Source of the DNA: Isoetes taiwanensis
Taxonomy: Eukaryota > Streptophyta > Lycopodiopsida > Isoetales > Isoetaceae
Direction: 5' to 3'
Assembly: GCA_021234155.1 (NCBI GenBank)
Contig: JAJEKV010000017.1
Span: forward strand, 859,467 to 923,466
DNA length: 64,000 nucleotides
In this document: positions 1 through 12,000 of the stretch, piece after piece
Numbering within the stretch: position 1 is the stretch's first letter
How the letters are laid out: every line of letters starts with the position of its first letter
The notes under the pieces: generated by a model
Databases searched by the model: none
Told to the model about the DNA's origin: nothing
What the model saw: the letters and a program-made list of their open reading frames with translations, nothing else
Translations under genes and position numbers: made by a program

Positions 1-2640
1 CTCTTTTCCATCTATAGCTAGCCCAAGTATCTGAGATCCTCTCTCTGTCAAAGGCTATGTACCCGATGCTAAAGTGGTCGAGTAAGTATGAGTTTTACGT
101 TTTGTTTTATGATTTGATTATTCTCATATTGCAATTTCTTATGCTTGATTTATTCTCACATTGCAATTTTTCGGGGTTTCATAAGCTTGTGATCAATAAC
201 ATGATGCTTTCGGATCCAACGGCTTAAGCCATGGTAGGAAGAACTTTGATGCTCGTGTTCGTCCTAAAATGCGAAAACTAGTACCCGGCAACCCTTGCAT
301 GTACATTGTGGCTTACATGCACAAATTCATAGATCTCAGTGGTTGGTTGATGCAGTAAGCTCCATTTTTGTAAGTAGAACATGTTATTTTCCTATTAGTT
401 ATTTGTTGGTATAGTCCTCTAATACTTGTGCACCATCACGGATGACACCCGGTTGGTTCAACGATGCCTATGCCAAGTCACGGAGGGATCATCTAATGGA
501 GGCATTAATTGTAGAAGGCGAGATGAATATACAAGCGGTTGTTCCTACACGGGGTAGATAGTCCCTTTGACTTGTTTGTAAATTACGGTTTTGTATGAGC
601 CATGCTCAGAGCTTCTTTGTACTCAATAAGTAATGAAAAAATTAATTTATTTGTCTCACTTACACCTGTGCAAATAACAATCGTGTAATTATCAATGTGT
701 TTTCTCAATTGTTATTATGCGAAATGTAATTATAAATTGTGAATCTCAAGTGTTTTCTTCTGACAGGTGAATCATCTAATTCAGGGGAAAGCTCGTTATC
801 TTTGACTTAAATTACGTGTTGGGCAAGAGTGTGCACAAGAATGAAAATATTAACTCAAGATACCAACGAGATCGAAAAAGATGAGCTTCAATTTAATATA
901 GGAAACGGGTTTTTTTTTGCGGGCGGGGTTAGCATCAACATTAGCATTTGTAAGAGAAGGGTTTGATGTTGCCATCTGGTCTTCACTCACTTCTAAAATC
1001 TTCAACCAATTGTGGAACATATTTGTGATGCTTTTTCCATAAAAGCTGAAGTTTGTTTACTGACCCGGGAGGCGGTGTTGGACTACGCCACACAAACACC
1101 CTCTTGAACCTCAAAGGGGTTGTTTGTGAAACCATTAAACGTGGTATGGAAAGAGTACCCGGTACTATGGACATCTGATTCGATCGGCAACGAAAGATAC
1201 AAATCCACTTTGAATCACGTAGGAAGCTACATATGTCCTTTCTCTTGGACAGATATTAGCTAGTGACAGTTGCTTGTCATGGAGCTCATTCCATGGCTTA
1301 ATGGATTCAAAATGGCCGAAGATGGTATAGTTTATGTGAAAAGAGCATCCAATGACTAATCGGCGGCCGGATGGCATATCGGGCGGTGGAGCAGTTTTCT
1401 TTGGCAAACTATGGCGACAACTTGGGTGCTCTGTTTGCCTAAATTTAGTCAATATCACTGAACAAGGAATGGAAAGCGCCATCATGTTATTGGCCTCTCG
1501 GCCCCCATTGTTGGTACGGACTTTGGTGATGTACAAATTCAAATGTTATGAATATATGTATCAAAGTTTTGTTCATTGCACTTGAGTACTCTATTCTTCT
1601 TGTCTTTCTTATTGGTACAATTATGAGTGTGTATACATAATTAAGTGATCTTCATTTGCTTTGTAGATGAATGGTGAAACACAAAAGACTATTAAGAAAC
1701 TAAGAGATAGGATTCTGCTTTGCACCCGGAGGTAATACAAACCAACACAAAAGCTGCAAGTACATAGGGTTGGGGACCGATTATAAGCCTCTATCTTTAG
1801 CGTTCTGGACTTTGGGAAAAGGTTGAGCAAATTGAAAATTATGAGGAGCGAGCAACCATGAAAGGTATATTGGCGACAAATCACTTGTTGCACAACCCTT
1901 GGGGAAGGCACGTGTCTGGAAGATCTGCGGGGCTATGTAGGATGGAAAGGTTTGCGATTGTACGTGCTATAGAAACCGCATGGACTCTTGCTTTAGAGGA
2001 TATCTCTTGACCTCTCGGCGGGCTGGAAGACATGATGCAATAGTCATAAGATGTCGGGGCTCCCTCTTGACATTTTGAAGCTTGGTCATGAATTATGAGC
2101 CATGCTCATTTTTGGGTGTGTTATATTTATGTCCACAATATAAATAAATCAACCATTTGTACATGAAAACTGTCCATTTCTTATCTTTGCCATGGTGAAA
2201 CCATTTTAGTGTTTATGCAATTCAACTTTCTTGTGTTCAATTCTAATCAACTTACACTTAACAAATTTTTATAAGATTTAAGGAATGTACAACGGATGTA
2301 CATAAGATGTACATCTGTTGTACATCTTATAATACGATGATGTACATAATGCACTTAAAGTAGTCGAGTTCTTGAGTTCTTATAACAAAGTATTACAATA
2401 TTTCAGGGAAAGTACTACGGTCGACTTAGTCCATGTCATCTACAATTCTTTGGAAGTTGTGATAACAATGTCTCATGGACTTCATCGGCAAGTGAAATCT
2501 TTGTGCTTGCCCCCTTCAGACTTGTGTTTTACTTTCTTGAATGGGATTGAACCCCAATCCACATTTCTGCGAGTACCAAAACATTCTTAGTAGGAAGCGG
2601 TTTTATACTTATTGTGGCGACTGGGATTAGTTCATAATAT
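1..2640. other. No supportable gene; repeat debris
   Basis: I see no recognisable protein family here. Short plus-strand open stretches near 240-360 and 440-560 read like decayed coding sequence but match nothing I can name. A 13-base imperfect palindrome, TGAGCCATGCTCA, occurs at about 598 and again at about 2098 in similar T-rich contexts, which suggests two diverged copies of one repeat. A poly-T run lies at about 911-918. The stretch probably belongs to the same transposon-rich block as the minus-strand transposase relic that follows. Confidence 0.4.
2283..2350. repeat. Degenerate TGTACATC cluster
   Basis: Several copies of a palindromic core (ATGTACAT) and its variants occur within about 70 bases. 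The same motif forms a larger array near 4375-4720. The two clusters bracket the conserved part of the transposase relic on the minus strand. Confidence 0.6.
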
Positions 2641-5600
2641 TGTCCTTCAATGACACTAGTGCCCGTGAGTATTCATTTCCATAGTCATCAATTGAATCTT
2701 CTTCCAATGCATGCTTTTCCCTGGTGCACATGAGAACATAGTATGAAACACCTTCCACATTGTGCGGTGTCTTTGCAAAGACACAAATACATCACAAAAA
2801 GACTTCTGTGTCATCTAAACCCGACCTCGTCCTCTGCATACAAAACTTCCACATCATTTTTCAGCTTCAACCACGAGAGGCAATATGATCGTGGGCTCCA
2901 AACTTTTAGAGACCATTCTCCACAATGTTTAATGTTCTCACAATTCAACCAATTGAAGTTAATGCAAGCATCACAAAAGCGAGTGGTGCGCATAGCAACT
3001 TTGTTGGATCTGCTTTGGGTTTATAGTTGACCACGAGAATGTATCTGGCGAGTACCGAGGTAAAGTCTTGCAATTGAATGCTTCTTTTGTTCACATCTGT
3101 TTTTCCAACCTCCCAAAACACCCTTTCACAATCCGATTCCTTGGCCCTTAAAACTGCACAAGCTGTTTCTGCACCTGTCACTGGCATGCCATTTTGTTTT
3201 CTCTGCTCGCTCTCAAGCCACAACTTTGCTATACCAGCCTCGCCATCATGTGTGCCTTTCCATGGCGGATCCAAAGAAATTCCATATCACTTTCGAATTT
3301 TATTTTCAACATGGTATCTACAGATTCCATACCATGCGTCTTGATTTGAATTGAGATGCACAACCATCCGACCACACATAATGAAGGTTTATGTGTCCAC
3401 CTCCATTATTCTTAAGCCACCCCAAATGTAATTTAAAACCATGTTGCACAAAATGAGTGTCATGCTTCCTGTCATCTGAAACATAGAAATGCCTTTGTTT
3501 TTTAAACTTTACCTTCTATTTTCATCATTGAAATATGGACCAAAATACTAATTTGATCAGGGATTCCAATGCTTTCGGATTGCGCCACGTCCCCCTGGTT
3601 TCAATGTGTAGTTCTCTGCAAAGTCAACAACGGACAACACACTATTATCCGGGGAGTTTCTCAACACATCTTTTAAAAGCTGTTTGCTCTGCCCGATTGT
3701 CTTTGTAAAGTTATGATCGTAAACTTAGCAAGCTGATTTTCATGTTCTTTAACAAAGCAGATGCTTTGTCATTCTGATCAACTAATCTAAGCCTACGGAT
3801 GTACCTTTTTTGGATGGCTCATTGACATATGCATATACTTGCCCGGGTCCACATTAATTCCATCTTCCTCGTTTGAATGAGGATGTCTAATTTCTTCCTC
3901 CACATTCATCACATTAAGCCTTTGATGCATTTTAGTTTATGCCATTCATCCGTCACATATTTCTACCGCCAACCTGTTGACCTCCACAAGATACTAACAT
4001 TATCAAAAGTTTTCTTGTTTGCTTGACATACTCCATTGTTTTCTTTGGGATGCCCGAGACACTACTGACCCGCAAGTGCAATTAACATGTAGGGGATCTC
4101 CTCATATCATTGAAGGCCTTTACGTGCGGATACGCTTGCTCATGTTTGACACAACAACATGTGTTTCTCTCCTTCAATTTCCTTATGCAATCAGGTTTTG
4201 GATACTCGAGGCTGAAGGCGGTTTGGTATCGGGGATTACGATATACAAACTGTGATAAAGCTCGGGGCTTGCAATAACAAAAAGCATTAAAGACCATGTT
4301 AGCAAAATGATGTCGACAACCGGATGCCAAAAAGAGTATTGAACTATACTATTGTACAATTAATGTATGTTCTATGTACATAAAATGTCCATCCAACAGT
4401 TCCACTGATGCATTCTGTACATCTAATGTACATCTAATGTACAAAGTACATCTAATGTACACGATAGCAACAGTTCCATGAACATCCAATGTACATCCAA
4501 TGTACATCCAATGTACATCAATGTACATCTAATTAATGTTCCAATATTAGTACATCACATTAATGTTACAATATTAGTACAACTAATGTACATATGTCCG
4601 ATTTGTTTGGCTTCATTACGAAAGTACACTAAAATGTAGAATGATGTAATTTTGATATTCAAGTACATGTAAATGCATTTGCATGGACATGTAATGTTAA
4701 TGGATGTACATCTAAAAAGTACCTAATAGCACATCAGCGCAAAGATTTCGCTACTATGTAAACAATGTAAAATGCAATACATTTCATGAGAACCATGTGT
4801 ATTCATTAGCGGTCACTCGAACGAGGGGAACTAGAATGTCTGAGAATGTACTAGAATGTCTGAAATGTACTAGAATGTCATGAAAGAATTTTGGAAGAAA
4901 ACATAAACTCCAAGACCTGAATTGATTCAATTACAAGAGCAAACCTGTGAGATATCAAGGTATTGTATTGCTTGTGTTCTCCTCTTCATGACATCTCTAA
5001 CCTTTGGTGAAACTTTGGTATTGTCAAGCCAAAATTCCGAACCCTGACATTTGATTGAATCATCGATTCTATTTGATCTTGGCATCCTTCACCGCCAAAG
5101 CCCATACATTTGCTCCACTTAATGACATTATCTTCCTTCTTCTTTGCGACTTTGGATAAATTTCTTGGTATCTTTAGCAATTTTGAAGAAACATTCTTGT
5201 TTATATCTCCTTTTTTTTCCAACAATCATTGATAGCGATTGAATGTTTCATGGCCAATTTATCTTTGCTATTAGCGGACTTTACTTCTTGAAGTCCATCT
5301 TTCAAGTTTACGATCATTGATTTCATAACAATACTTGGAAGGATTTCCAATTACGGGTTAAAAGCGAGAAAAAGCCTGTCATCTTGCAACAAGCGATCAC
5401 AAAAACTAATCTTTGATGGGGCCAAGCGTTTGCCCGGCAAGCGAGGATGCAATCCACCGACACGTCAACCGCGCTTCTTTATTTGTTTTGTGGCATAACA
5501 CCGCCAATGTCGGCATACTTGGCTTAGAACCATCACTTCCATTGGAATTCTCACCCTCCATGAACAGTTTGACATGTGTTTGCTTACTCAAATTCGATGT
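2640..5600 (-). pseudogene. Decayed DFAENY-type transposase-like gene
   Basis: Read on the minus strand, this stretch keeps the ordered landmarks of a eukaryotic transposase-like family whose members carry a D-F-A-E-N motif, an H-W-N motif and a late H-G-K-G-x-x-D-G-x-G-G motif. Visible pieces are: a Cys-rich zinc-knuckle-like segment at about 5150-5050; a cluster LKERNTCCCVKHEQAY near 4150, resembling the family's CxCxxH block; DFAENYTLKPGG starting at 3625; HWNPDQISI near 3570; and WNFFGS followed by a DGEAGIAKL segment at about 3290-3225. Spacing and order fit an RNase H-like DDE/D transposase, with D3625 as the first acidic residue. Many frameshifts and stops break it, and an AT-rich TGTACATC array interrupts it at 4330-4960. 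The family assignment is from motif memory. A host gene of the same family is the alternative, but the lack of any long open frame argues for a relic. Confidence 0.5.
4375..4720. repeat. TGTACATC/AATGTACATCC degenerate array
   Basis: About ten copies of an 11-base unit close to AATGTACATCC occur at 4375-4550, continuing as looser copies to about 4720 in AT-rich sequence. The core ATGTACAT is self-complementary. The array interrupts the minus-strand transposase relic, so it is an intron-like spacer, a MITE-like insertion or an expanded satellite seed. Confidence 0.7.
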
Positions 5601-5799
5601 TCTTCACAGAAAGGGGAATTTGGAAAAAGGAGGGGCGGATCCATTCAATTTGGTTACGGTGGTTGCGGTGGTTAACCAAAATTTCTGGGATATGTCAGGA
5701 TGATCTTGCAATCATTGCATATCGACACAAAACGACAAACCATAGTATCTTGATGTACATCTAAAATGCACCCCAAAAAGCCTGAAATTAGCTCGCTTC

Positions 5800-7290
5800 A
5801 ATTCGAGACGATGTAATGCACACCCTTTCATGCTTTAACACGCATCCCGAAATTAGAGTGCATTCCCGCAATGCACTTTCGGCGATATATCCAGCCGACT
5901 TCTGTGAAGAGGATTGAAGAGTCCTTGCCAAATCCATGTGGATTCCCAGGAAGTATGGGCAAACCTTTCTAAGGAGGGGGCTGAAATGTGGAGAAGAGCG
6001 GGAGGCCTTCAAGCATTATAAGAAGGAAGGCAACCTGTTATACCATAAGAACAAGTTGTGCATGCGACCATCAGGTGTAAAGAAATTGATCCTCCACTAC
6101 ACGCACAATTGATAGGCCATCGCGGGATTCATGAAAACATATATTTCAAAGTCTTGTGAGCTATTATTGGCCGAGATGAAGAAACAAATAGTCAAGTACA
6201 TCAAGGAATGTCGGCTATGCCCGGTGCATCGGCATGAAAGCCCAATTCGTGGGCATTAGAGCCATTAAGCGATTAACGCTAAGTGGGAGGTAATGTCGGC
6301 ATGGACTTCATCCATACTGGGACTCCCAAAAGGGCTGACAAGAGGGAAGGATGCCTTGATGGTAGTGGTCGCATGTTGTCGCAAGATGGCACATTTTTAT
6401 TGCTTGCGGGACCACGTCTGACTATGGATCTGACAAAGCTCTTCACCGAAAGAGATCTTCAAGCTTCATGGCATGCGAAGGGAGATCATCTCCGAGCTGG
6501 GGATCCAAAGTTCATGAGCTTTTTTAAGACCTCTTTATTGCAATCCGCATTTAAGTTATCCATGAGCACGTATATCACCCCCGCATCGGATTGCTTGACC
6601 AGGCCGGACCAACAGATTTTAGAGGACATGCTACTGAAACTATGTCCGAATAAGCAAAGCATGTGGGAAGAATTTATTCACCGGTGGAGTTTGCATACAA
6701 TAGCACCGGGGGAATCATCCCAAATGTCGCCGTTTATGATCAATTCAGCTTATCGATTAGCTAACTCAGGACCTTGTACAACCCCATCAAAGTGGAAGTT
6801 TCAGCAGGACAAATGTTATGGAAATCGTTTTGTGGAAGAGGTTCGAGGTATCTCGCTAGCGACAAGAAGTCGACAAAAGAGCATCGTGACAAGCATCGAG
6901 CGGTAAGAAGAGTTCAAAGTTGGAGATGATGTTTGGCTTCAAGATCAAGGTGAAGCGGTATTAAGGATCGGAATTGCAAGAAGTTTGCTCCAAAGGTTGG
7001 GCTGGACCTTCGTAGTCAATGAGAGTAGGTAATCAATCCCTCTGAGCTAGAATTGCGGTACAATAAAAGATTCATAAGGTCTTCCGTGAGTTTGTTGAGC
7101 AGCATCTCTCCAAATCCGGGACGGTCTTGGATTAATAGCGTTGTTGGAAATGACGACGAAAGCATTTGGAAATAGTTCCGAATTGATTCTTGATAAAGCT
7201 TTCAAGAAAACGAGGAGATCAGAATTCCTCAAAGTTTGGTCAGAGTGGAAACATCTCTACCGAAGGTAGCGGCGTGGGTACTTTAAGAAA
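5800..7290 (+). pseudogene. Chromovirus integrase and chromodomain remnant
   Basis: Integrase joins retroelement cDNA to host DNA. The order of remnants is: the linker and H2C2 zinc-binding region (REAFKHYKKEGNLLYHKNK, then GVKKLILHYTHN) at 5990-6110; KKQIVKYIKECRLC near 6185; the catalytic core with MDFI at 6301 and KFMSFF near 6510; a WEEFIHRW segment at 6667 matching the usual integrase helix; a GW-GPF-like C-terminal segment near 7000; and a decayed chromodomain tail near 7200-7290 (KAFKKTRRSE followed by an LVR/WVL pattern). Several frameshifts and stops make it non-functional. The closest parallel in the window is the minus-strand pol at 27.6-29.2 kb, which allowed the frame changes to be followed. 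Confidence 0.8.
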
Positions 7291-8235
7291 GATTTAGTAA
7301 AGCAAAGATCCACGCTTTATGGAGCAATGGGACTAAGAAGTCATCTCCTCAAGAAATCTACTCGGGCGTCGATTTGTGTAGGTTAATTCTCGTGTAGTTA
7401 AGATTAAATCTACCGCATTTTTCACCCACGCTTAGGCATGGGTCGCATCGTTGTTACCGGCGATGGGACCACTACGGTGATCTCTAGGGCGGGTAATGTC
7501 AATATGTAGGCATGACCGCCAGCTTTTGGGCTTGTGGAAGGTAGATTAGAAAGTTCCCACGTCTCATCTAAGTAGATCTACCTCGAAGAAAGGAGGTCAT
7601 GAAGGAATGCATTGATAGGAAAAGCACCTTTTAGCCCCATATATGCTTTGATAGGAGTGAATCTTTATCCTTCCCCAATGAGAAGGATATCCTCCACGCC
7701 AAGGCAACTAGAGGTGGTAGGCATGAGCGACATATAGGCATATAGTATAGGCTCCCGACCATGATGGAATAAAGATTCCCTTCCACTACCGAGATTAGCC
7801 ATGCATCCATGTAGATAGGTGGGTGGTCACTATATAACCAAAATTTTATTTAATAATTAAATGGTACTAACGTAGTGTCGACCAAGGTGCCAAGAGAGCG
7901 CCTCCTGAGGGCAAGGAGGTTTCAAGAAAAGACTTGCAACACAAATTTTGTTGGAATGTGTGTTTGCGGAATGAAGAGTTTTCTGACGTTAATTTTAAAT
8001 TTTGATAGACTTAAGTGTAATGTTAAGTGAATTTTGGAGTAATCTAGTAATATTGTCAAATGATAAGTTATGTTATAATATAATAATGTGATAATGTCAT
8101 AAAAATATTACCTTAAGGTAATTTTAATAAATGTGTAGGAATTATAGTAGCGATCGTATGTATCAAGTTGTTGCGGTTAGGGTCGATCCCAAGGTGGGGA
8201 GACTACGATGTTCGCCACGCCATCATTTCAAAGTT
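7291..8235 (+). other. Chromovirus 3' non-coding internal region
   Basis: This lies between the chromodomain remnant and the polypurine tract. No coding signal is visible. It is unusually long for a 3' untranslated part of a Ty3/gypsy element, and a smaller insertion may be hidden in it. Confidence 0.5.
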
Positions 8236-8244
8236 AGGGGAGAA
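8236..8244 (+). promoter_or_regulatory. Polypurine tract
   Basis: AGGGGAGAA lies immediately upstream of the TGTGACG start of the LTR. It is the expected primer for plus-strand DNA synthesis and fixes the LTR as a 3' LTR. Confidence 0.75.
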
Positions 8245-9920
8245 TGTGACGCTAAACACGGTGTCGATCGAACGCACCGCATCTGCGTCTTGCCGCATCA
8301 AGCGTACCACCACTCCGGTGGCGGTAATGCGCTAAGCGTGTAGCAGTGAGTAGCCCTAGGGAACTTGCGAGAAAATATGTGCAACTATTAATGTGCACAT
8401 TTTCCAACGCATTACATTAATGTAGCACACATTTCAGTGGACACTTCATGCCAAGTGGGCCACCCATAGAGTGCAATTAACGTGCACATTTTCCAATGTA
8501 CACACATTAATGTGAGCACACATTTCCATGTGCACATTTGGCCACCTAGCCCTTAAAGGCAGATGGGCCCATTTCCAATTATCCCCACATGCCAAAAGGG
8601 GGATAATTGGAAACCCTAGCCAACCCCTTGTCTATATAGGGTAGGAAACCCTAACTAGCCCAATTTTAGATTTTAGGGCTTTAAACTACTTGTTTGGGTA
8701 CTCCTCAAACAAAACCGCGATCCTTTTAATTTGGGAGAATTGCAACTCTTGGGCCTCTAGATTCGAAGGCTTTGTGCCAGGATGGTCGAAAGCTCAGTCG
8801 AGGAGCCTCTCAAGGATCGTTATTTGGTCAATTAGATAGTCTAAAACCCTATTTTAGTCCTAGAATCGTGAGGGTTTAGCCTATTAAATTGCCCATAACG
8901 ACCCTCTAGATCTCTAGATAGTAGATTCTAACTAAAGAACCTAACTCTATGTTGTAGATTAGATCTTGTTCTTTAGTTCTTACCTGATGTATATGGATGA
9001 TGTATCTCTATGAACTCCTTGTGTATTGGGAAGGGGGTAGAGACATAAAGCTTTGTAGTTGATGTTCCTAGAGAGTAGCCTCTAGCACACCTGTAAGATT
9101 AGGCACAGGCACAAGAGCCACACCCCTGGATGTGGGTGAAGGGGCGGACTGGCCGAAAGGAGGTTCGATGTTCTCACTCTTGAATCCATCCCTATGGTGT
9201 GTTAGTGCTACCGGGGTCATTGTGACTAGGTCTAATGGCTTGAGTCTTGGGTAAGGCATGGGCTCCCACACCCGTGAAGTGGTGTACACTTTCCAAAGTG
9301 GGTTCACTCGAATCACCGGCAAGGGGTCTCTAGTCACCTTGAGTCAAGCATGTAGACCTCTCGGAGGGAGTGATCCCTACCGCCCCTTATCGAACCGGGA
9401 GATGGAACCCGTGAATAGCCCTTTTTGGCTGGTACCTCCGTGGGCTTCTGATCGAAGTCCCGACACTTTTCGCACCACTCTGCCAGTGTGCATTGTGGAG
9501 GGGCGGATGGAGTGGACAACCTAAGCCATGCTCATATGCCGCCCAACTCCATTGCCATGAATTTTGTCTCACAATGAACTCGAGACCCAAGCGCCCGGCT
9601 ATCCTTCGAAGCAGCCTTGGGTAGGATCCCTATGTGATGTGTTTGATCTTTGCCTATGCGAGATATGTGGAGGACCATCCTTCGAGATGGTCACATGATG
9701 TTGATGTATGTGCCCTAACGACATGTATGTTTACGCTTCCGCGGCTTCGGTAGGCCCCGGTGGAAGACGGGGTACAATGACCCTTCCACTCTTCCTGACT
9801 TGAACCCTCGGCCACGCTTTGCGGTGTCGTGTGGAGGGCCCCGTAATAAGCGTGGGCCGTATGGGGATGAACTCTGTTTGTATCTGGTGAGTGCACCGTA
9901 TACGAGTAGGGGACGTCACA
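8245..9920 (+). repeat. 3' LTR of plus-strand chromovirus
   Basis: The LTR is about 1.68 kb. It starts TGTGACG and ends GACGTCACA, giving inverted ends. It shares blocks with the LTRs at 25.0, 36.5 and 56.7 kb, for example a segment around GTATTGGGAAGGGGGTAGAG near 9025 and GGGGCGGATGGAGTGGAC near 9500. The first third has repeated GTGCACATTTTCCAA-like motifs (8380-8545). A TATA box follows them. Target-site duplication cannot be tested because the 5' end is missing. Confidence 0.85.
8627..8637 (+). promoter_or_regulatory. LTR TATA box
   Basis: TCTATATAGGG lies about 385 bases into the LTR and is followed by an AACCCTAA-type motif, the usual arrangement of a plant LTR core promoter. Confidence 0.55.
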
Positions 9921-11737
9921 ATATTGGCTTGTATATAGACCGTGTTTGGTTGTACATGCATCCATGTGCACAAGTCCTTGGCATTTCAAGCATTATACAT
10001 TGCCAAAATTTAGAATTTTTCCTTTGAAGACGAGCCAAGTTTCCAGCCTTGCCAGAACATCTTCAAGAACGAAAAGTAAAATGGACTAAAGCAGACTTAG
10101 GAAGAGCTCAGACGATCGACAACAGAAGAAGACCATCCATCTTACAGCAATAGCCATTGAATCCAGCTATTAATTAGTTAGCAGTCATTGCCAGCACACT
10201 CGACAATTTTGGCATTTTTCTCTCATATCCATCTAGTATGTATCTTGTTGTCAACTCTCGCTCCTATATGAGTAGGAAGGGAAGTGACAAGTTCCAGACA
10301 AGTATTTACATAAGGCGCAAATTTTCATTCGGTAATAAGCAATCTATATTATATGATTTATATTGTTATACTGCCAAGATTTTTATATTATTTAATTATT
10401 CAATCTTTGTCTTTGATGCCTCATGAATCTAAGAAAACCCGTACATCTGATCATTATTTAGCCACATCTTAGTGATAGTATCTCCTTCCAGATTGAGCCA
10501 AATAGTGATATGGGTTTGCTCACCAAGATAGAGTCCCCACTTGAGCCTTCCCTCACCTCTAGATCCAGGGCAGCTTTTCCACAGCAAGCTCTTCGCTAGT
10601 GCCTACCAGATTCTGTAAAACTTGGTCTTCAATCTAGTGAGATTTTAAGTTCTTATTAAAAAGTACAAGTTTTGGGGAAAATTTTTCTTTATTGCATGAT
10701 ATAAACATTGCTTCTTATTCTTCTTATCATGAAATTTAGCAAGAGGATAGAAAAATGTTAAAGATCACCACAACATCTCCCCATAGGAGTAAAACAAGCA
10801 CAAAAGTATGTAAGGTCACTAAGTCTAGCTACAGAAATAGACCCATACCATGTTCATAGAGGTCAAGACCCCGTTATCGACGATGAAGACGAATAGAAAA
10901 CCTACTAGTCCACCGATGATGAAGTGCCCACTCCAGCCAACTCACCAATGTGACAATGGCCAGAGTGCCCCTCTAATGATACAACCAGTTGTACATGAAA
11001 GATTCACCAAAGTCTTGTCGACTATACTTTTTATTGGTAAGTTCTTTGATGATAATACAATTCCTCGAGTTGTCAAGGCACACTTTCAAAGATTATCTCT
11101 ATTTAGCTTGAGTCGATTATGATCAAGAAAAGCAGTTCAAGTTCGCCCTTTTGTTGAAGTGCACAATAGTGGCATGGTTTACTAATGGAAAGTACAACAT
11201 ACATTTTTGTATTGTTCAAAGACATTATCTTTAGTTAAAGAATTACTATAGCTCTTGAATTTCCTAGATAAAATCTCTGACAAGAAAATTCTTACCTCTA
11301 CTAGGTATCTTGACAAAGAAATTCTTATCCCTATCGTGTATCCTGACTGGTTCAATTCCCTTTTACTTCATGTTGATCTCTATTTGTAAATCCTGCCTCT
11401 CCATAATCGTCAGCCCTCTTGTATTTTGATCTCATTTGGATGTATACCTCACAGCTCAGAAGTCTCGGACCCCTAACAAGTGCCTCTATTTTACCTTTTA
11501 TTTTGTGTTTGAGAAATGGGCTAAATTGGACAGCTAGTCTCATTATCTCGAGTCCCATAAGTCATTCGATCAGATTTCATTGTCTGAAAAGCGTACCTAT
11601 CAAGTCATACAAACATATTTAATACTTACATTATATATTCCACCCGCGTCTTCTGCTTCTTACTGTATACTTTATATATTGCGTCGTGGTTTTTGTATGT
11701 CATGTAAAAGTATTTAAGTATTTTGTATGTGGGGACT
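9921..11737. other. Intergenic, no gene seen
   Basis: AT-rich sequence follows the LTR. No protein family, RNA gene or structured repeat could be supported. Short open stretches at 10238-10426 and 10850-11122 have no recognisable motifs. Confidence 0.5.
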
Positions 11738-12000
11738 TGTGATGTTCCAATATATTATATGCAATGAATACATATATTATGCTACCACATCACAATACAT
11801 GTCAACTAGATGACATGTACACGATTATTATATGCATGACTCGACATGGGTATGCCATGTACGAAGCCTGCGTGTCAAGAGCCTATAGGTGGTGACCGCA
11901 TGAAGATACATTAGTATGAGAGTGCATGGCAATCATTGGCGTTGTTGGATTACATTTGACAATACAAGGAATTTATCACGGTGGCTAAGGCATATCGCGC
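11738..12000 (+). repeat. LTR fragment, TGTGATG start
   Basis: The first approximately 100 bases align by eye with the LTR start at 56706: both have a TG-rich start, a GTTCCA motif, AATAC-TATATTAT, and an ACATGTCA...GATGACATGTAC palindrome. Many differences are C to T, as expected from decay of methylated cytosines. A GTGGGGA purine tract precedes it. The 3' limit is not clear. Confidence 0.6.

Larger units (their letters stand above)
5800..9920 (+). mobile_element. 5'-truncated Ty3/gypsy chromovirus
   Basis: The element runs on the plus strand from the RNase H/integrase junction of pol to a complete 3' LTR. Gag, protease, reverse transcriptase and the 5' LTR are absent; sequence upstream of about 5800 belongs to other repeats. 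Its pol remnant parallels the pol of the minus-strand element at 25-38 kb segment by segment, and both LTRs start TGTGACG, so the two belong to one family or close families. The coding part is riddled with frameshifts. Confidence 0.8.

Noticed and set aside
1165-1542. 125-codon minus-strand frame
   Set aside because: No motif or composition supports coding, and an equally long open frame exists on the other strand.
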